From contig CM040748.1 of NCBI GenBank assembly GCA_022829145.1, positions 2,328,001 to 2,392,000 on the forward strand: a DNA stretch of 64,000 bases. Direction: 5' to 3'. The notes beneath the pieces were generated by a model, which was given only the letters and a program-made list of their open reading frames with translations, did no database searches and was not told where the DNA came from. A program made the position numbers and the translations under genes. Below are positions 34,601-46,437 of the stretch, piece after piece (position 1 is the first letter of the stretch; each line of letters begins with the position of its first letter). Source of the stretch: Albula goreensis (taxonomy: Eukaryota > Chordata > Actinopteri > Albuliformes > Albulidae).

Positions 34601-37600
34601 GTAATTCTTTTGCAGTGACCCATGACCCCTCTGCTGCTCCGCTCTCCCTCGCTCCTCTCCCCTCTCTCTGCTCAGAGGCAGTGGCAGCCAGCAGCACACT
34701 GAAGGCCACACTGTTCTGCTCAAAAGCTGTTCTCTTATATCGTTCCTGGCATTTAGTAAAAAACAGATCACCCCACCCAACCAGGAATATAAATCCTCTC
34801 ACCTGGTTTGAGACGTGCTTGTTTTGATATGCTTGGCAATCCCAGATGCTGTCTCCAATCCAGACTTCGGCTTTGATTCTTCAGCCGGCCTTCATCCTCC
34901 CTCCCACTGCAACCTCCAGCCCAGCATCTTTCAAACCCCCATCGGTTTATACCGCTCTGCTAATCCATGTGTTTCAGGTTGCGTAGTCCGATCTCCCTGG
35001 GCGATGAAATCATGGATACACAGGGTCCTTTAGACTTCCAGAGAAATGCCTGGGGACCAGGCCTCCGCTAAGAAATCTTATGCAGAATGTTTTTCTATGA
35101 CAGGGGGGAAAAACAAAAAGGCTTGACAGATTTTTTTCCACCGGTTCAAGATAGAGGCTTAGGATAGTTTATGCTGTAGGAACGGCAACATTGCTAAATT
35201 CATTATGCCTGAGGACGAACATGTGCTAATGACTAAGACCTCATGCCTCAAGGGTGTTTTTACTTTTTGCATGCCCTCATGAATGCTAACAAGTTGCCAG
35301 AACAAGCCTTTGGATTACTCATAACATGAATATTTCTTTCCCCGAGTAAGAAATCGAGCATTCTCCTGGATTTCTCTGTTGTTGAAATTGGGGCGCTGTG
35401 CTTGATCTGATCAACATGTTTATTCGATAAGGCTTGACTGGGCAGCACGGGGAAGCCAGTGCAGGCTGTTCAATGACAGAGCGGAATCTTGGCCTCTAAC
35501 AGCAAAATCAATACAACTCTCTTCAGAAGCCTTAGTGGTATCCTGAGACAAGGTACCTTCTACCCGATTCAATGAGGCTACAAGCACTGGTCTGGGATGG
35601 GCAAGTTAATCACAGTGCTCTATCTCTCTCTCTCTCTCTTTCTCTCTTGTCATCTCTTGTCAGGGTCAACAACTGCAACGGTGAAAAAGACGCTAACTCG
35701 GATGGCTTGCCCTTTGACCCCCCTGCCACACCCCAGGACAGCTCGCCGGAGAGACACTGTTCTGGGTCATCCGAGTCATCCCGGTCCACCTACAGCTTGG
35801 CCCGACGGCTGTCCAGTGAGTCACAATATCCTGGGACACTTCTCAATCTTCTGTCCTTGGTCTGTGTGGTAGGGATGCAGTGCAGTATAATGGTTAGGGA
35901 GCTGAGTTTGGCTAACTCCAAGGTAGGACATTGTAGTAGTACTCTCAAGCAAGGTATTTCACTTAAATTCCTTCAGTAAATAACCAGCTGTGCAAATAGC
36001 GTGTAAAATGTAAACTGTGTAACATTTGTGTGACATCTCACCACTTAAACACAGTTATATATAAGTGTATACTTGTGTTTGACTAGTGGAATGGCATGCA
36101 CTCCCAAGTGAAGTTTGCAGGTGAGGTTTTTGAGGGCAGAAGCTTGTAATGTAGCATGTGGTATTGGTAGCTGTGGTTGAGTTCTATTCTCTGATTCTTT
36201 CCACCTTCAGGTCTCGAGGCTCGAAGGCCTAGTTCCCCCTTGGTGGACATCAAGCCCATTGAGTTTTGGGCCATGGGCTCCAGGAAAGAGGCGGTACAGC
36301 CGGCAGTTTTGCGGAAGCCGTTTGTGGCATCCGACGACTACTCCCGCAAGCTGGAGCCCCGACTTTACTCGGTGGACTCCAGCGGCGATGACGTGGACTC
36401 GCTGACAGACGACGAGATCCTGCTGCGCTACCAGCTGGGCATGCTCCACTTCAGCACGCAGTACGACCTCGTCCACAACCACCTGACCGTGCGGGTCATC
36501 GAGGCGCGGGACCTGCCCCCGCCCGTCTCCTGCGACGCCGCCCGCCAGGACATGGCACACTCCAACCCCTACGTGAAGATGAGCCTGCTGCCCGACCACA
36601 AGAACTCCCGCCAGACTGGTGTCAAGCGCAAGACCCAGAACCCCGTCTTCGAGGAGCGCTTCACCTTCAAGCTGCCCTTCCTGGAAGCCCAGCGCCGCAC
36701 GCTGCTGCTCTCCGTCGTCGACTTCGACAAGTTCTCCCGCCACTGCGTCATCGGCAAGGTGGTCCTGCCTCTCGGAGAGGTAGACCTGGTCAAAGGTGGA
36801 CACTGGTGGAAGGCGCTGGTGCCCAGCTCACAGGTACGGTTCCCCATTTCTTATGTAAAAACTAAAATGGAAAGTAACGTGACAGGGTACACAAACCAAG
36901 AACGTGCCAGCCCTGATATCCCAAAAACAACATGGACAGCATATGAATGGCGGATTGGAGAAGTTACATGTTCACGGCTACTAAACAATGCCAGTGGGAG
37001 ACCAACAAGTTCGGCTGAGTTTGGGTTTGGACAAAAGGGGAAAAAATCTGGAAAAAAGAAGGCAAGGAAAAACAACCATAGCCCATTTATCATTTATATT
37101 TTCTTGCACATTGCATTACTAAAGAATAATACATAAGTCAAGGAATAGTTTAAAGTAAAAATACTCTGAGGGTCTATAGCAATGACAGTTGAACTCTTCA
37201 GAGGGTTTCCACATTCCTGCATATAAGATATAGTACGAACATATCTAAAAAAATACGGACTGCAGTTTGCATTTGGTAGAATATACATAATTCATATGTG
37301 CTTCCTCAGCAGAGCATATCAGCTGAGCATAATTTTCATATAATATAAAGCAGCTTTGAGAATTGATGTGGTTGATAGGCTTACAACTGTTGATACAGAC
37401 CACGATGGAATTTTTCTTCTGCTGTCACACATGTGTTTAAATGAAAGGATTTTGTGAAAGGAACAGAATCGCAAATGGAAGAAAGCTGTGCTTATTTACT
37501 CTGAAGATGGGAAGTCGTGTGTTTGAATCACCTATTAAAATATATAAATATTGATCTGAAAGCATTGTAGATTTAATAATTATAATGAAAATCAACATAT

Positions 37601-40600
37601 TACTTGGTCCGCTTCATAACTGTAGCATTTTCTAAGAGGCTAACGCTGTATAGCCACCCATATTGGAGAGTATGGAGAAATCTTGACCAGATAACAGAGA
37701 GCCCCTTTCTGTATTTGCGGTATACCATGAATAGACAGATGGGACACTGTATTTATCACTCAGCGCCGTAGCTAGTATAATAACAAATGACATCAATGAA
37801 TGCGTAACTTGCTTCACTCCACACAGAAATCTTATGAATAGTTCTTGGTAGTGTAAACAAGGAAGCCCACTAGAGTTGCTGGAATAGTTACTATGGCAAT
37901 GTTCCGTGTTCCATGTTCCGTGTGTGACGGAGTTATGGACAAGTTACACTGACCTGAGGACCCAAACCTAGCAATCAGTGCCCCATCCCTAAGCCTTTGT
38001 CTACAAAACGAGCACAAGCGTTGATCTGAGTCCTCCGCAGGGGAAAAGTGTTGAGCCGGTTAGAGAGGCTCAGATCCCTCTTCCCTTATGTGGGACCTCA
38101 GGTGAGGGATCAGTCTGAGGGCAGAGGTGGGTGGGTGGGGGTGTTTAGCATTGAGAACCCCCTCGGTGGCTAACTGTCTGAGGCTATGGTAGATGGGCAG
38201 GAGGTGGAGGTCAGACCTGGTCTTCCCAGTGCACCGAAGGAGCCGGCCCGAGCTGATTTAGCGAGCCCATCTCCTCTCCCCTCCAAGGGAGCTTGTGTAG
38301 CCAATGACATAACCCCACCTTGGGAAAACAAACCTTGAGTAATTCCTCTGCTTGCGAAATGAAGGCGGAGCGGATTGTGTAACACAAAGGGGTGCTGGGA
38401 TACCCCAGGCCCCGTGCTGATGGGGGTTATTAACGGTGAGGACTGAGCCCGTTTGTCATGGTTGTGCTTGTCAAAATGCGTATGTTTCCCTCTTCCAGTT
38501 GCTTTGGGGCAGAAATGGCTTGGCAACCTCAGCCCGGTGTTTTTATCTGCAGAGCTGCACTGTGCAGCACAATGCAGAAGGTTCCATGCATATGGCCTTT
38601 TTACAGTCCTTAATGAAATAGCAATTCAAACCTAACTTACATTTTTTAATGTGATAATGAGCCTTAACATGGGTGAGGGGGGTTTTAATGGCATCAAAAA
38701 ATACAAAGAAATGGATGTGATGATGTCATGTTCTCATGTGACCATCTTGCGAAGGCTGACGTTTGCGCTCCGCTGTGATTCTAGAATGAGGTGGAGCTAG
38801 GTGAGCTTCTCCTCTCCCTGAACTACCTGCCCAGCGCCGGCAGGCTGAATGTGGACATCATTCGCGCCAAGCAGCTCCTGCAGACCGACATGTGCCAGGG
38901 CTCAGGTACTGGTTCTGATCCGTTTGACACATTAAATCAGTCCCTCCAGGAATCTGCGATGACAGGTTTCCAGAAATGTAAAAAAAATGAAAAAAAAAAC
39001 AACAACAAAACTTTCCATATTTATGAAAACACTGCATATTTTGCTTTTCAGCTCATATGTAAAATATTCTGTGTTTAATATAAATACAGAGTGAGTTTTG
39101 GTGATTTTTTTTGTAAATTTCACCCATGGCTGCTTCTCTGATCATCTGCAGATCCCTTTGTCAAGGTGCAGCTGGTGACCGGGCTGAAGCTCGTGAAGAC
39201 CAAGAAGACATCCTGCATGAGAGGCACGATTGACCCCTTCTACAACGAGTCCTTCAGCTTCCGGGTCAGCCAGGAGGAACTGAGTGAAGTCAGTCTTGTC
39301 TTCTCAGGTAAACTGCAGGCAGCTTCTCCCGCCTATTCCCCTGCTGATTGGCTGAGCTGGAGTGATGTCACCACCAGCTTCTCACCCTCCCTTTTTTGAT
39401 TGGCTGAACCAGACTGGTGAAACTACTGGCTCCTCCCACTTTCCATGTTGATTGGCTGAGCTGGATTGCTGTCACCACTGGCTTCTCCCACCCCTCCCCT
39501 GCTGATTGGCTGAGCTGCAGTGATGTCACCACCAGGCAGCAGAACACTAGCTCAGCTCCCTGTTGAATGGTCACTCTCCGTGCAGGCCCTGGGGCCCTCA
39601 TTAACTTGATTTAAACGGTGGCAGTGGTTACCTGATTAATCCTGCTGGCAGGCAGTGCTGAGCCGCACCGAGGCCCACGCTGCCTCTGCTGGCTGGGCTC
39701 AGTCTCTGCGCACGTGGGGCTGACACAGCTGGTAATGAGAGATGCTGCTTTCTGATAGCGCATTGCAGCATCTAGCCATGCTTGCCAACCCTCTTGTTTT
39801 CACATTTTTTTCATCCAACGCATTTCTCATTTTACTCATTCCTCCCATATTTTTATCTCCTGTCAATTATGAAAATGCACTAAACAAATATTTACTATAC
39901 CTTAAAATGTCTTTCCATGTATGCGCAGGATCTGATTGTAACACTGATGATGTCCACATAATATGCTGGTCCAGGGACAGCTTTGAATGTTCATTTTCTA
40001 CTGGTCAAGCTCAGAATTTAAGTAGGGAGAACTGATCCTAGACCAGCACGAACTGACACCTTCTACCATGACCCGTTACTTCTGCCAACGCATTCAAAAG
40101 TTTTTAAGGAGAGTAGCCCTGAGCCATGTGCAGGTTTAAATTGAAGTTTATAAGAAGGGTGCGTAATAAATTAGCACTGTCTAAAGCAATCCTCCTCACA
40201 GTTTGAGGAGAAACCCCATTCCTCAATCTGTCTCAGCTCTCCATAAGCCAGGGAAGAATTCCTGGTTCTTGCCAACATCGTCCATTTCGTTTCTGCCAGG
40301 ACGCCTCCAGAGGGTGCGTCTTTAGAGTCCGCCCCAGCCATTCATCTCTCAATGCCTGGCTTCTGGCAGACAGCTTGCGCAATATGTAAATGTGAGCAAA
40401 CTTTTCCTTTTTAATATTTCAGTAATCTGAGGAAATCTCACAGGTTCCATTACACCATGAAATGTGAAAATCGTTGGCAGATAACTTTATTTACCAGAGT
40501 GTGAGTGTGCCCGCAGAGCCTTCTGTGAAAGACAGCGTAATGGAACCAGAAGCAGTATGGTGTAGAGCTTTGCTCTTCTGTAAATAACCGAGACATTAAA

Positions 40601-43600
40601 CCTGTACGAGACAGCAGGCCAGGTGTTTTGGCTAACGTGAAGTCTGTGTGTGCAGAGACCAGGCACAGAGAGAGCTCATTTGGACATGTTTGGGGGGGGT
40701 GGAGGGGCTGGTGTCTGACCACGGTGATCTGGGGAGGGGGGCAGTGTGTTCCCCTGGCTGGAGAGCTGGGTGTCAAAGGCTCGCTCTGATCTGCCACACT
40801 CCGAAAAAGACGGCAATTAGAGGAGGATTGGCAGCCGTCCCCTGTAGAGCTGCTGTCTCTCCCTCGCTCCCCGTGCGGGCTGCCTGTTTGATGAGGGAAA
40901 GTGAGTTTTCAGAGGCAGGTGAAATTGGCTGTCTGTTTTTCTCCCTCTGAAAAATAAACTAGCCCAGACTAATGTCAATCTGGCCTGCACGACTCCTGAG
41001 AGTTTATATGGAGATACAATGCTGGGATTGCAATCAAAAGCACTGCAGTGTTTAATTCCAGGGCCTGGTTGTCACCTGTCAACTCTGAGGGAGGTACTGG
41101 CCTGAATTATCTCAGTAAATAAACAGTTATGTTCATGAATTATACATTATAATATGATATAATTAATTTATCTTTTTATTTGCCATATATATGCGGCAAA
41201 TTTATTTATTGTGTGGCAGATGTACTGTGTTGCCTCAACAGTGTATTGTGCCTTAAGAACTGAGCTTAGTATTCCATATTAAGTGTTTTGAACAGGTTTG
41301 TTTTTCTTCAGACATGCAGTATGATAAGCACACGAGTGAACGCTAACTGTTCTGCAGTTCGTGCACACTCAGAATCTCTGTCCTATTCATGTTCACTTTA
41401 CCATGAATCAGAACCGAGTTGTTTTGCCTTCTTGCTTCCTTGGTTGAAAAATATTTTTCCGGTACATTTCAAGCCGAATCAAAAGACGAATGAACACAAG
41501 CACATCGGCCGTAAGCAAAGGGGAGTTGTCACGCTGTATTTGCTCCCCTGGGTTGGGTCTAGTTGTGTCTGCTCTCCTCCATGTCTGTCTTGATTGCCAG
41601 TATAGAGTCTGGACCCAGAGATGGAGCTCTGGAGGGGTACACAGGAGGCCCTCTAATGAAGTGTTCCTTCCTCCGTCAGCAGCCCTCGCTCGCGCCGGCT
41701 GCTATTTCCCGCCTGTTCCCCCTGTGTGTCGCTTTTGAGGGCTGTTGACATGTCACACGTGTCAGATCCTGCACAGATATTCTCCAAACCCACACAGAGC
41801 AAGATCAGTGAGTAACGGTCAGGATGGCGTCAATCAACATCGGTGTCTGTCATTTTCCCCCCTGCTGCTCTGACTTAGGAGATGACGCTATCAACGCCTG
41901 GTCGGCTAGGCAATATCTTCTGCCCTGAGCATGTGAGAAAATCCCCCGGTGTTCATGCGGCACACGCAATCACAGGCTGGCGTTCCCCTGAATCACATTC
42001 CCCTCCATAACCCATCAGCCAAAATACCCAAAATACCCTCTTTCCTGCGTCTGAGGCTGACTCATTTGGCATTAAAAATTAATGCACTCCAACCTGGAGC
42101 GGTGATCTGGAGGTGCAGGGAATAAGAGCAGCCAGTCAGAGAAAATGATGGAGGGTACCCGATGTATTCTCTTTCAACATCAGAATATTCATTCATCTTT
42201 ATGCGGATTCTAAAAAGCTCTTCCTTCAATAAAACACTGCGGTTTGTGAAATGTATGGGCCGAGACAGGTGGGCTACTAATGACGTGTACGAAACGTAAA
42301 GACATTCAGGTAGTACATATGTAATGACATGGGCTTGATATATAGGCTATTCTTCTGTCTGTTCAGAATGAACAGGAGAAACATCATTGAGTAGATCACA
42401 GAGTTGGGCTTCTCTCGAGGCAGGGCTCCCTGTTTAAGGACGTGGTTGGGGTCGGGTTCTTGGCACCGTAAAACTGATGGATGGCGCTTCACTTCAATCA
42501 GGCCGCCGCGCCTTTTACGCATTCCACTCAAAATCTGCACTCCGCAGCCAGGAGCCAGGGAGGGTGTGAACTTGGCACAAAAGACATTACCATACCGATC
42601 CTGCACTTGATTTATTTTGTGATTTAGGAACTCATTAGAATCAGAATTCTCTTTACTTGTGATAAATTTAATGGCGTTGCTTATGTGTACTTCACAATTT
42701 AACTTCGCATTAGTTTAATTATGAGTAGATCGGCCAACAATGTTTTGCTTCTCCATTACCCACCCACCAACCCCCTCCAAATTATGCATCAAGAAGCATT
42801 CCTTTTGAGGAACCAAGCTGCTACTGATATCCCATCCAAGAAGCACTGCAGTTTAAGCCAAGGCTTTCCTCCAATGCACCCATCTGTGAGCAAAAGAGAC
42901 TCTTTACCTATTTGCCAAACTACAGGCTAATACCCTGTATTCCTGTAGAGCTAGCACCGAGGAGTTCTCATTTATAACTGGTGACCAGTGGATGCCTGGA
43001 GCCTCATTTTGAAGCTAAGGCAGCAATAACCTGGGGAGCCTCAGCTTGTTTAAATCCACCCTGTACCTGGCAGGACAAAACCAGGTGGGCCATGCTGTTG
43101 TAGGTTCCTGTTCATAGTCAGATAGTGACGCAACCAAGACTTGAACCTGCAAACCCTTGGCTATATGCGCACTTACCTCTACTGAGTGAGCTACTTAAAA
43201 CCTGGTGACCACAAAAACCAACATCATTTGTGCTATGCCCTTTGTATCATAAAGTTAAGATAAATGACTTTCCTTGCGATTATGGGAAACAACCTAAAAC
43301 AAGGCTCAGGGCTATTGAGAGTTTAACAGTTGCCTCTGTAAGTTGCCTTTTCAATGGTCACAGGCTGCAAGTGCTGTATAGAGAGGGAGGTGCAAGACAG
43401 AAGTGGCGTCAAACTTTTTGCAACTACTGCTAGACTGAATGTGGCGAAAATTACTTTTGTCTCAGGCTGCTGGGTTCTGAGGTGAAGGTCTTCGTACAGG
43501 TAATCTCTTGTGTTTTCTGTCAGTTTAAGTGTCAGCTTCGCCCAGTGTTAGTAAGCCCGTCACCTCTGGTGTTCCATGCCCCGCACTGACATCAATAACG

Positions 43601-44432
43601 ATGGTGTTGCCTGCCGAAGACTCAGCAGGGGACCAGCCGTTGCGATTCTGTGACAAACGTCCCTCTCCGTTTTACTGTTCCTTCCATCGTTCTGCCACCA
43701 ATAAACAGAATGGACCATTTGGCCAGTGTGCAAAAACATTGATCTTACTTACTGGCAACCTGATGAAATGAACAAAACCCCCATAAAAAAAACCCCCACT
43801 CTGACTTTGTTCCATTAACAAAATTGGATTTCGGAAGAGAAGGGAGAGGGGAGTAGTAGTGCAGGAATGTCTTTTTTCTTATTATTTTCGTTGTTCAGTT
43901 CAGCAGACCCAATAGGATTAGGAACACCACACACAATGACATTCTGCCCCACCGCCATGTTTTTATTCCTATTTACATTTTCCAATATCTGATTTTTGAC
44001 TGAAGGTAACAACGTGCACTGTCTAACTAATGACCAGAGGTAGAAAATCCTGGCTTCAGAGACTAAAAGCCCAACCACGTATTGTAGGTTATGTATGCAC
44101 TAAACCAGCTGATTGTAATTACCACAGGTGTTCACCCAGGTAGCAGGTTTAGTGCATGGGTGGAACAAATATGTGAAGCTTGGTGTTTTCCTCCTCTCCC
44201 AGTAACATGGCTGTACCGGTCTCTCTCCTCTCCAGTGTACGGCCATAACATGAAGAGCAGCAATGACTTCGTGGGGCGGATCGTGATTGGCCAGTTCTCC
44301 ACCGGCCCCCCTGAGTCGAACCACTGGCGGCGGCTTCTGGACTCCCAGCGCACCCCCGTGGAGCAGTGGCACAGCCTGCGGTCCCGTGCGGAGTGCGACC
44401 GCGTCTCCCTCGCCTCGCTGGAGGTCACGTGA
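27924..44432 (+). CDS. syt17: Synaptotagmin-17 (B/K protein)
   Basis: Coding exons: 27924-27938, 30491-30508, 32014-32162, 35664-35815, 36211-36833, 38785-38905, 39152-39307, 44236-44432. All introns are GT-AG, and phases close to 476 aa (human about 474). SYT17 lacks a transmembrane segment. Its N-terminal cysteine cluster (seven Cys within residues 23-40) is the site where B/K protein is reported to be lipidated. A Ser-rich linker follows, then C2A (about 186-312) and C2B (about 320-460). In C2A the usual SDPYVK is SNPYVK (Asn230), with Asp282/Asp284 kept. In C2B the second Ca-loop is GHNMKSSND, lacking the usual Asp pair, so Ca binding by C2B is unlikely. The protein acts in Golgi/endosomal traffic and neurite growth in mammals. 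Identity across both C2 domains to the human protein is very high. Confidence 0.97.
28020..28050. repeat. (AC)n microsatellite in syt17 intron 1
   Basis: A short, nearly pure AC run just after the first coding exon. Confidence 0.85.
28626..28910. repeat. TG-rich microsatellite region
   Basis: Several (TG)n blocks separated by short unique segments. On the minus strand it reads as Thr-His strings, which are not coding. Confidence 0.85.
29223..29580. repeat. Long compound CA microsatellite
   Basis: About 350 bp of (CA)n with ATACAT and CATGCA variants. It gives long open frames on both strands (Thr-His on plus, Cys-Val on minus), all artefacts. Confidence 0.95.
29653..29992. repeat. 33-bp minisatellite, 10 copies, open in frame on both strands
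   Basis: The unit CAGCCATACTCCACCCTGAT plus TAACATATCAAAA repeats ten times with very few changes, almost all at one A/G/C position before CAGCC. Because 33 is a multiple of three and the unit lacks stops in one frame on each strand, it yields open frames of about 120 codons both ways. It sits in syt17 intron 1, with no splice or coding support. Confidence 0.95.
30491..30508 (+). other. syt17: 18-nt microexon (syt17 coding exon 2)
   Basis: TTGGAACCCATCAATGAG encodes Leu-Glu-Pro-Ile-Asn-Glu and matches the human residues directly after the first five. It is bounded by GGACAG and GTAAGA and is phase 0 on both sides, so skipping would remove six residues without a frameshift. A TGC lies about 25 bases upstream. 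Confidence 0.85.
31058..31106. repeat. (TG)n microsatellite in syt17 intron 2
   Basis: TG run with TTTG and TATG interruptions. Confidence 0.85.
32602..32645. mobile_element. Possible LINE 3'-end remnant
   Basis: GATAAGATAATCCTTTATTA followed by ATCCCGCAGTGTGGAAA resembles a short sequence found repeatedly at ends of fish non-LTR elements. Only about 40 bp remain, so the call is tentative. Confidence 0.3.
33890..34400. other. Non-repetitive part of syt17 intron 3, candidate conserved element
   Basis: No exon fits here. The stretch 34140-34375 is complex, AT-rich and holds several ATTG/ATTA homeodomain-type cores with no repeat structure. That is the look of a conserved non-coding element but not proof of one. 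Confidence 0.3.
35872..36005 (+). mobile_element. SINE copy in syt17 intron 4
   Basis: GATGCAGTGCAGTATAATGG then TTAGGGAGCTGAGTTTGG, then CTCTCAAGCAAGGTATTTCA and CCTTCAGTAAATAACCAGCT. It contains the same core blocks as the copies at 7812 and 15535. It nearly fills the space between exon 4 and exon 5. Confidence 0.7.
39320..39536. repeat. 52-54-bp minisatellite carrying inverted CCAAT boxes, 4 copies
   Basis: ATTGGCTGA occurs at 39347, 39399, 39451 and 39505, a spacing of 52, 52 and 54 bp. Units also carry CTTCTCCC and, in the first and last, AGTGATGTCACCACCA. The array starts 13 bp after syt17 exon 7. Confidence 0.9.
39537..44235. other. Last intron of syt17, remaining part
   Basis: No exon is supported. 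It includes a worn SINE at 41035-41135. A complex, non-repetitive block at 41740-42260 holds AATGCACTCC and TTCATCTTTATGCG and could be a regulatory element. A further SINE-like piece, with a tRNA-like CTGAGTGAGCTAC, lies near 43110-43195. Confidence 0.45.
41035..41135 (+). mobile_element. Degenerate SINE copy (syt17 intron 7)
   Basis: GCACTGCAGTGTTTAATTCC, then GGTACTGGCCTGAATTATCT and CAGTAAATAAACAG. It matches the shared core with many changes. Confidence 0.4.
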
Positions 44433-46437
44433 TGCCCTCCCAAACCAGGGATTGGGGGAAGGAACAGGGGTGGGGAACAGGGGCGGGCACAAGGGTGGGG
44501 ACAGGGTTTGTGGGCGTGTCTGATAGGGCAGGGTGGGGTATAAAACAGAATGATGCGATCATAGAAGATCAGGGGAATTAGATGAGGGGTAACAATCACC
44601 TAGATATCAACTTATTTACAAATCATTTGGAGACTTGTAGGTGCCTTCCATTATCACCTCCACAGCTTCACTTGTACTCTCACACCCCTTTAACATTTCT
44701 GTGGGCACAAATACGCACCTGGAGTGTTTTTTTTTAAATTTTTGTTACAAACAACACAGAACCAAATGCCTGTTGTTGACATTCATGCTGAAACTACCTG
44801 ACATGAGAGCATCGGAACCACATCGTCACTACTGAAATAGAGTCAGACTGGCTGCGCGCTGTGCAGTAGAAGTCGGCACATGTCATTGTGAGGGTGAGAT
44901 TCGTCCATGGTACATAAATGTGTGTTGTTTCTTTTCTGGTAATAATCACTGGTAATCAGTCTTTAGTCATTAGAAGTTAACCCAAAACAAAAATTCTCCA
45001 ACAGTAGCTAGTTATTTTCAGCAGGGCTGATGGGAGGGGACCAGTGAGGGGGAGCTAGGGTCTGTCACCTGTGGTTGTGGTCCCTCCCTTGCCCATCCGT
45101 GACAATCAGACAGAAAACAAAAAGAACACAGAGCGCAGCATCGACAGACGATGCTAAGTCTGCCGTATCTTCTGCCCAGTAATAGCTACGTGCTATGCTG
45201 TGGCTGCATATCATAGGTGGGTTTTTTCAACCTTTGTCCGTGTCCGTCTACAGCGAGGCTTCACTGGAATTGAGCTTAATCCTCAAGACTTGCAATCCCA
45301 GGCTATCCATTCGTTTGCCGCCGGGCTAAGTGAGAACAAGCTATAAAATCCCGCTGTTGATTCCTGTCTGACCTTGCCTCTGATGTCGAAAGTGTTTTAT
45401 TCGGAACTGGGTCAACGTAGTGTTCCGTTGAAGCCTGTTGTTGCCCTCATTGTGTAGAAGTGTTACGTCGATGTCACAATATCAGGGTATTCAGAGGTAC
45501 TAGCATTCAATGCGGGACTCCTCTAGCAAATGTGTGTGATTGTAAACGTGTCGTGATCAATCAGTCAAGCTGCAAGTTATTCCGTTCTGCCAATAACAGT
45601 ACTAGTTTAGATTACTTGACAAAGTGAAAACCATTTCTGTGGTCATAAAAAAAAAAGAGGAAAGTGATTTTACTGTGCCAGTCAATTCAATTATTTATTT
45701 ATGTACAAATAATATAGATATAAATATTTAGATATATTTATCCCTGCATATATATTTATTATTTTTTTCTGAATACAAAGAATATATATATATATATATT
45801 GAACAAATTGATGTTAATATTTGTTTGATATTGTGAAAAAGAAGAGAGTAGTAGGTGCAAATGTACACATCTTCACTGAAGTCTGTGGGCCCTAACTTTC
45901 TGTGACATGTCAGTCCGTGATGGAGCGTGTGCTTTTTCTGTGGCTCTTTTGTGTCCTGAGATCTGAATCTCCAGAACCACCCAGGCGCAGCTCAGAACGG
46001 GGCTGTCGCTCCCTACTGAAGGAGAGATCATTTGCGGTGATCAGCAGGTGTCTGAAAATCAATTTACCTGATGGGAGACACTCTCATGGACATGTGGGAA
46101 CCACTCTCTGACATGCCCATTTATTGAACTCAAACTCCCATAATACCTTTCCTTAGAGGCTTGGCCTTTAATTGGGGGAAAGGTATGACAGTGGAAGTTC
46201 TGGAAGTGGCTGGAGCAGATCGACTGAATCCCTTTAAAGTGTCCCTCCCCCCTATGCCCTGGATGTAGCGGGGAGTCTGTGTTGTATAAGATAAAGTAAT
46301 AAGCTGTCTCGTAATGTAATGCCATTGTCCCTTGTTAGCCTATATTTGTCTACGTGTGTGTATGTAAAGTATGTCCATGTTAACTGCACATCGTTGGCCA
46401 TCCTGCAGAAACTCATGTTGGAGTGCTTTGCAATAAA
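44433..46437 (+). terminator. syt17: syt17 3' UTR and candidate polyadenylation signal
   Basis: AATAAA at 46432-46437 lies about 2 kb after the stop. The intervening stretch is AT-rich, with ATTTA-type and (TA)n runs at 45680-45805. No other gene is seen in this interval. A further AATAAA lies near 47015. Confidence 0.45.
45783..45802. repeat. (AT)n microsatellite
   Basis: A pure TA run in the putative syt17 3' UTR. Confidence 0.85.

Noticed and set aside
36207..36803. Frame of 198 codons on minus
   Set aside because: Antisense shadow of syt17 exon 5, caused by its high GC third positions.
43110..43195. tRNA gene
   Set aside because: Only tRNA-like fragments with no full cloverleaf; best explained as a worn SINE.
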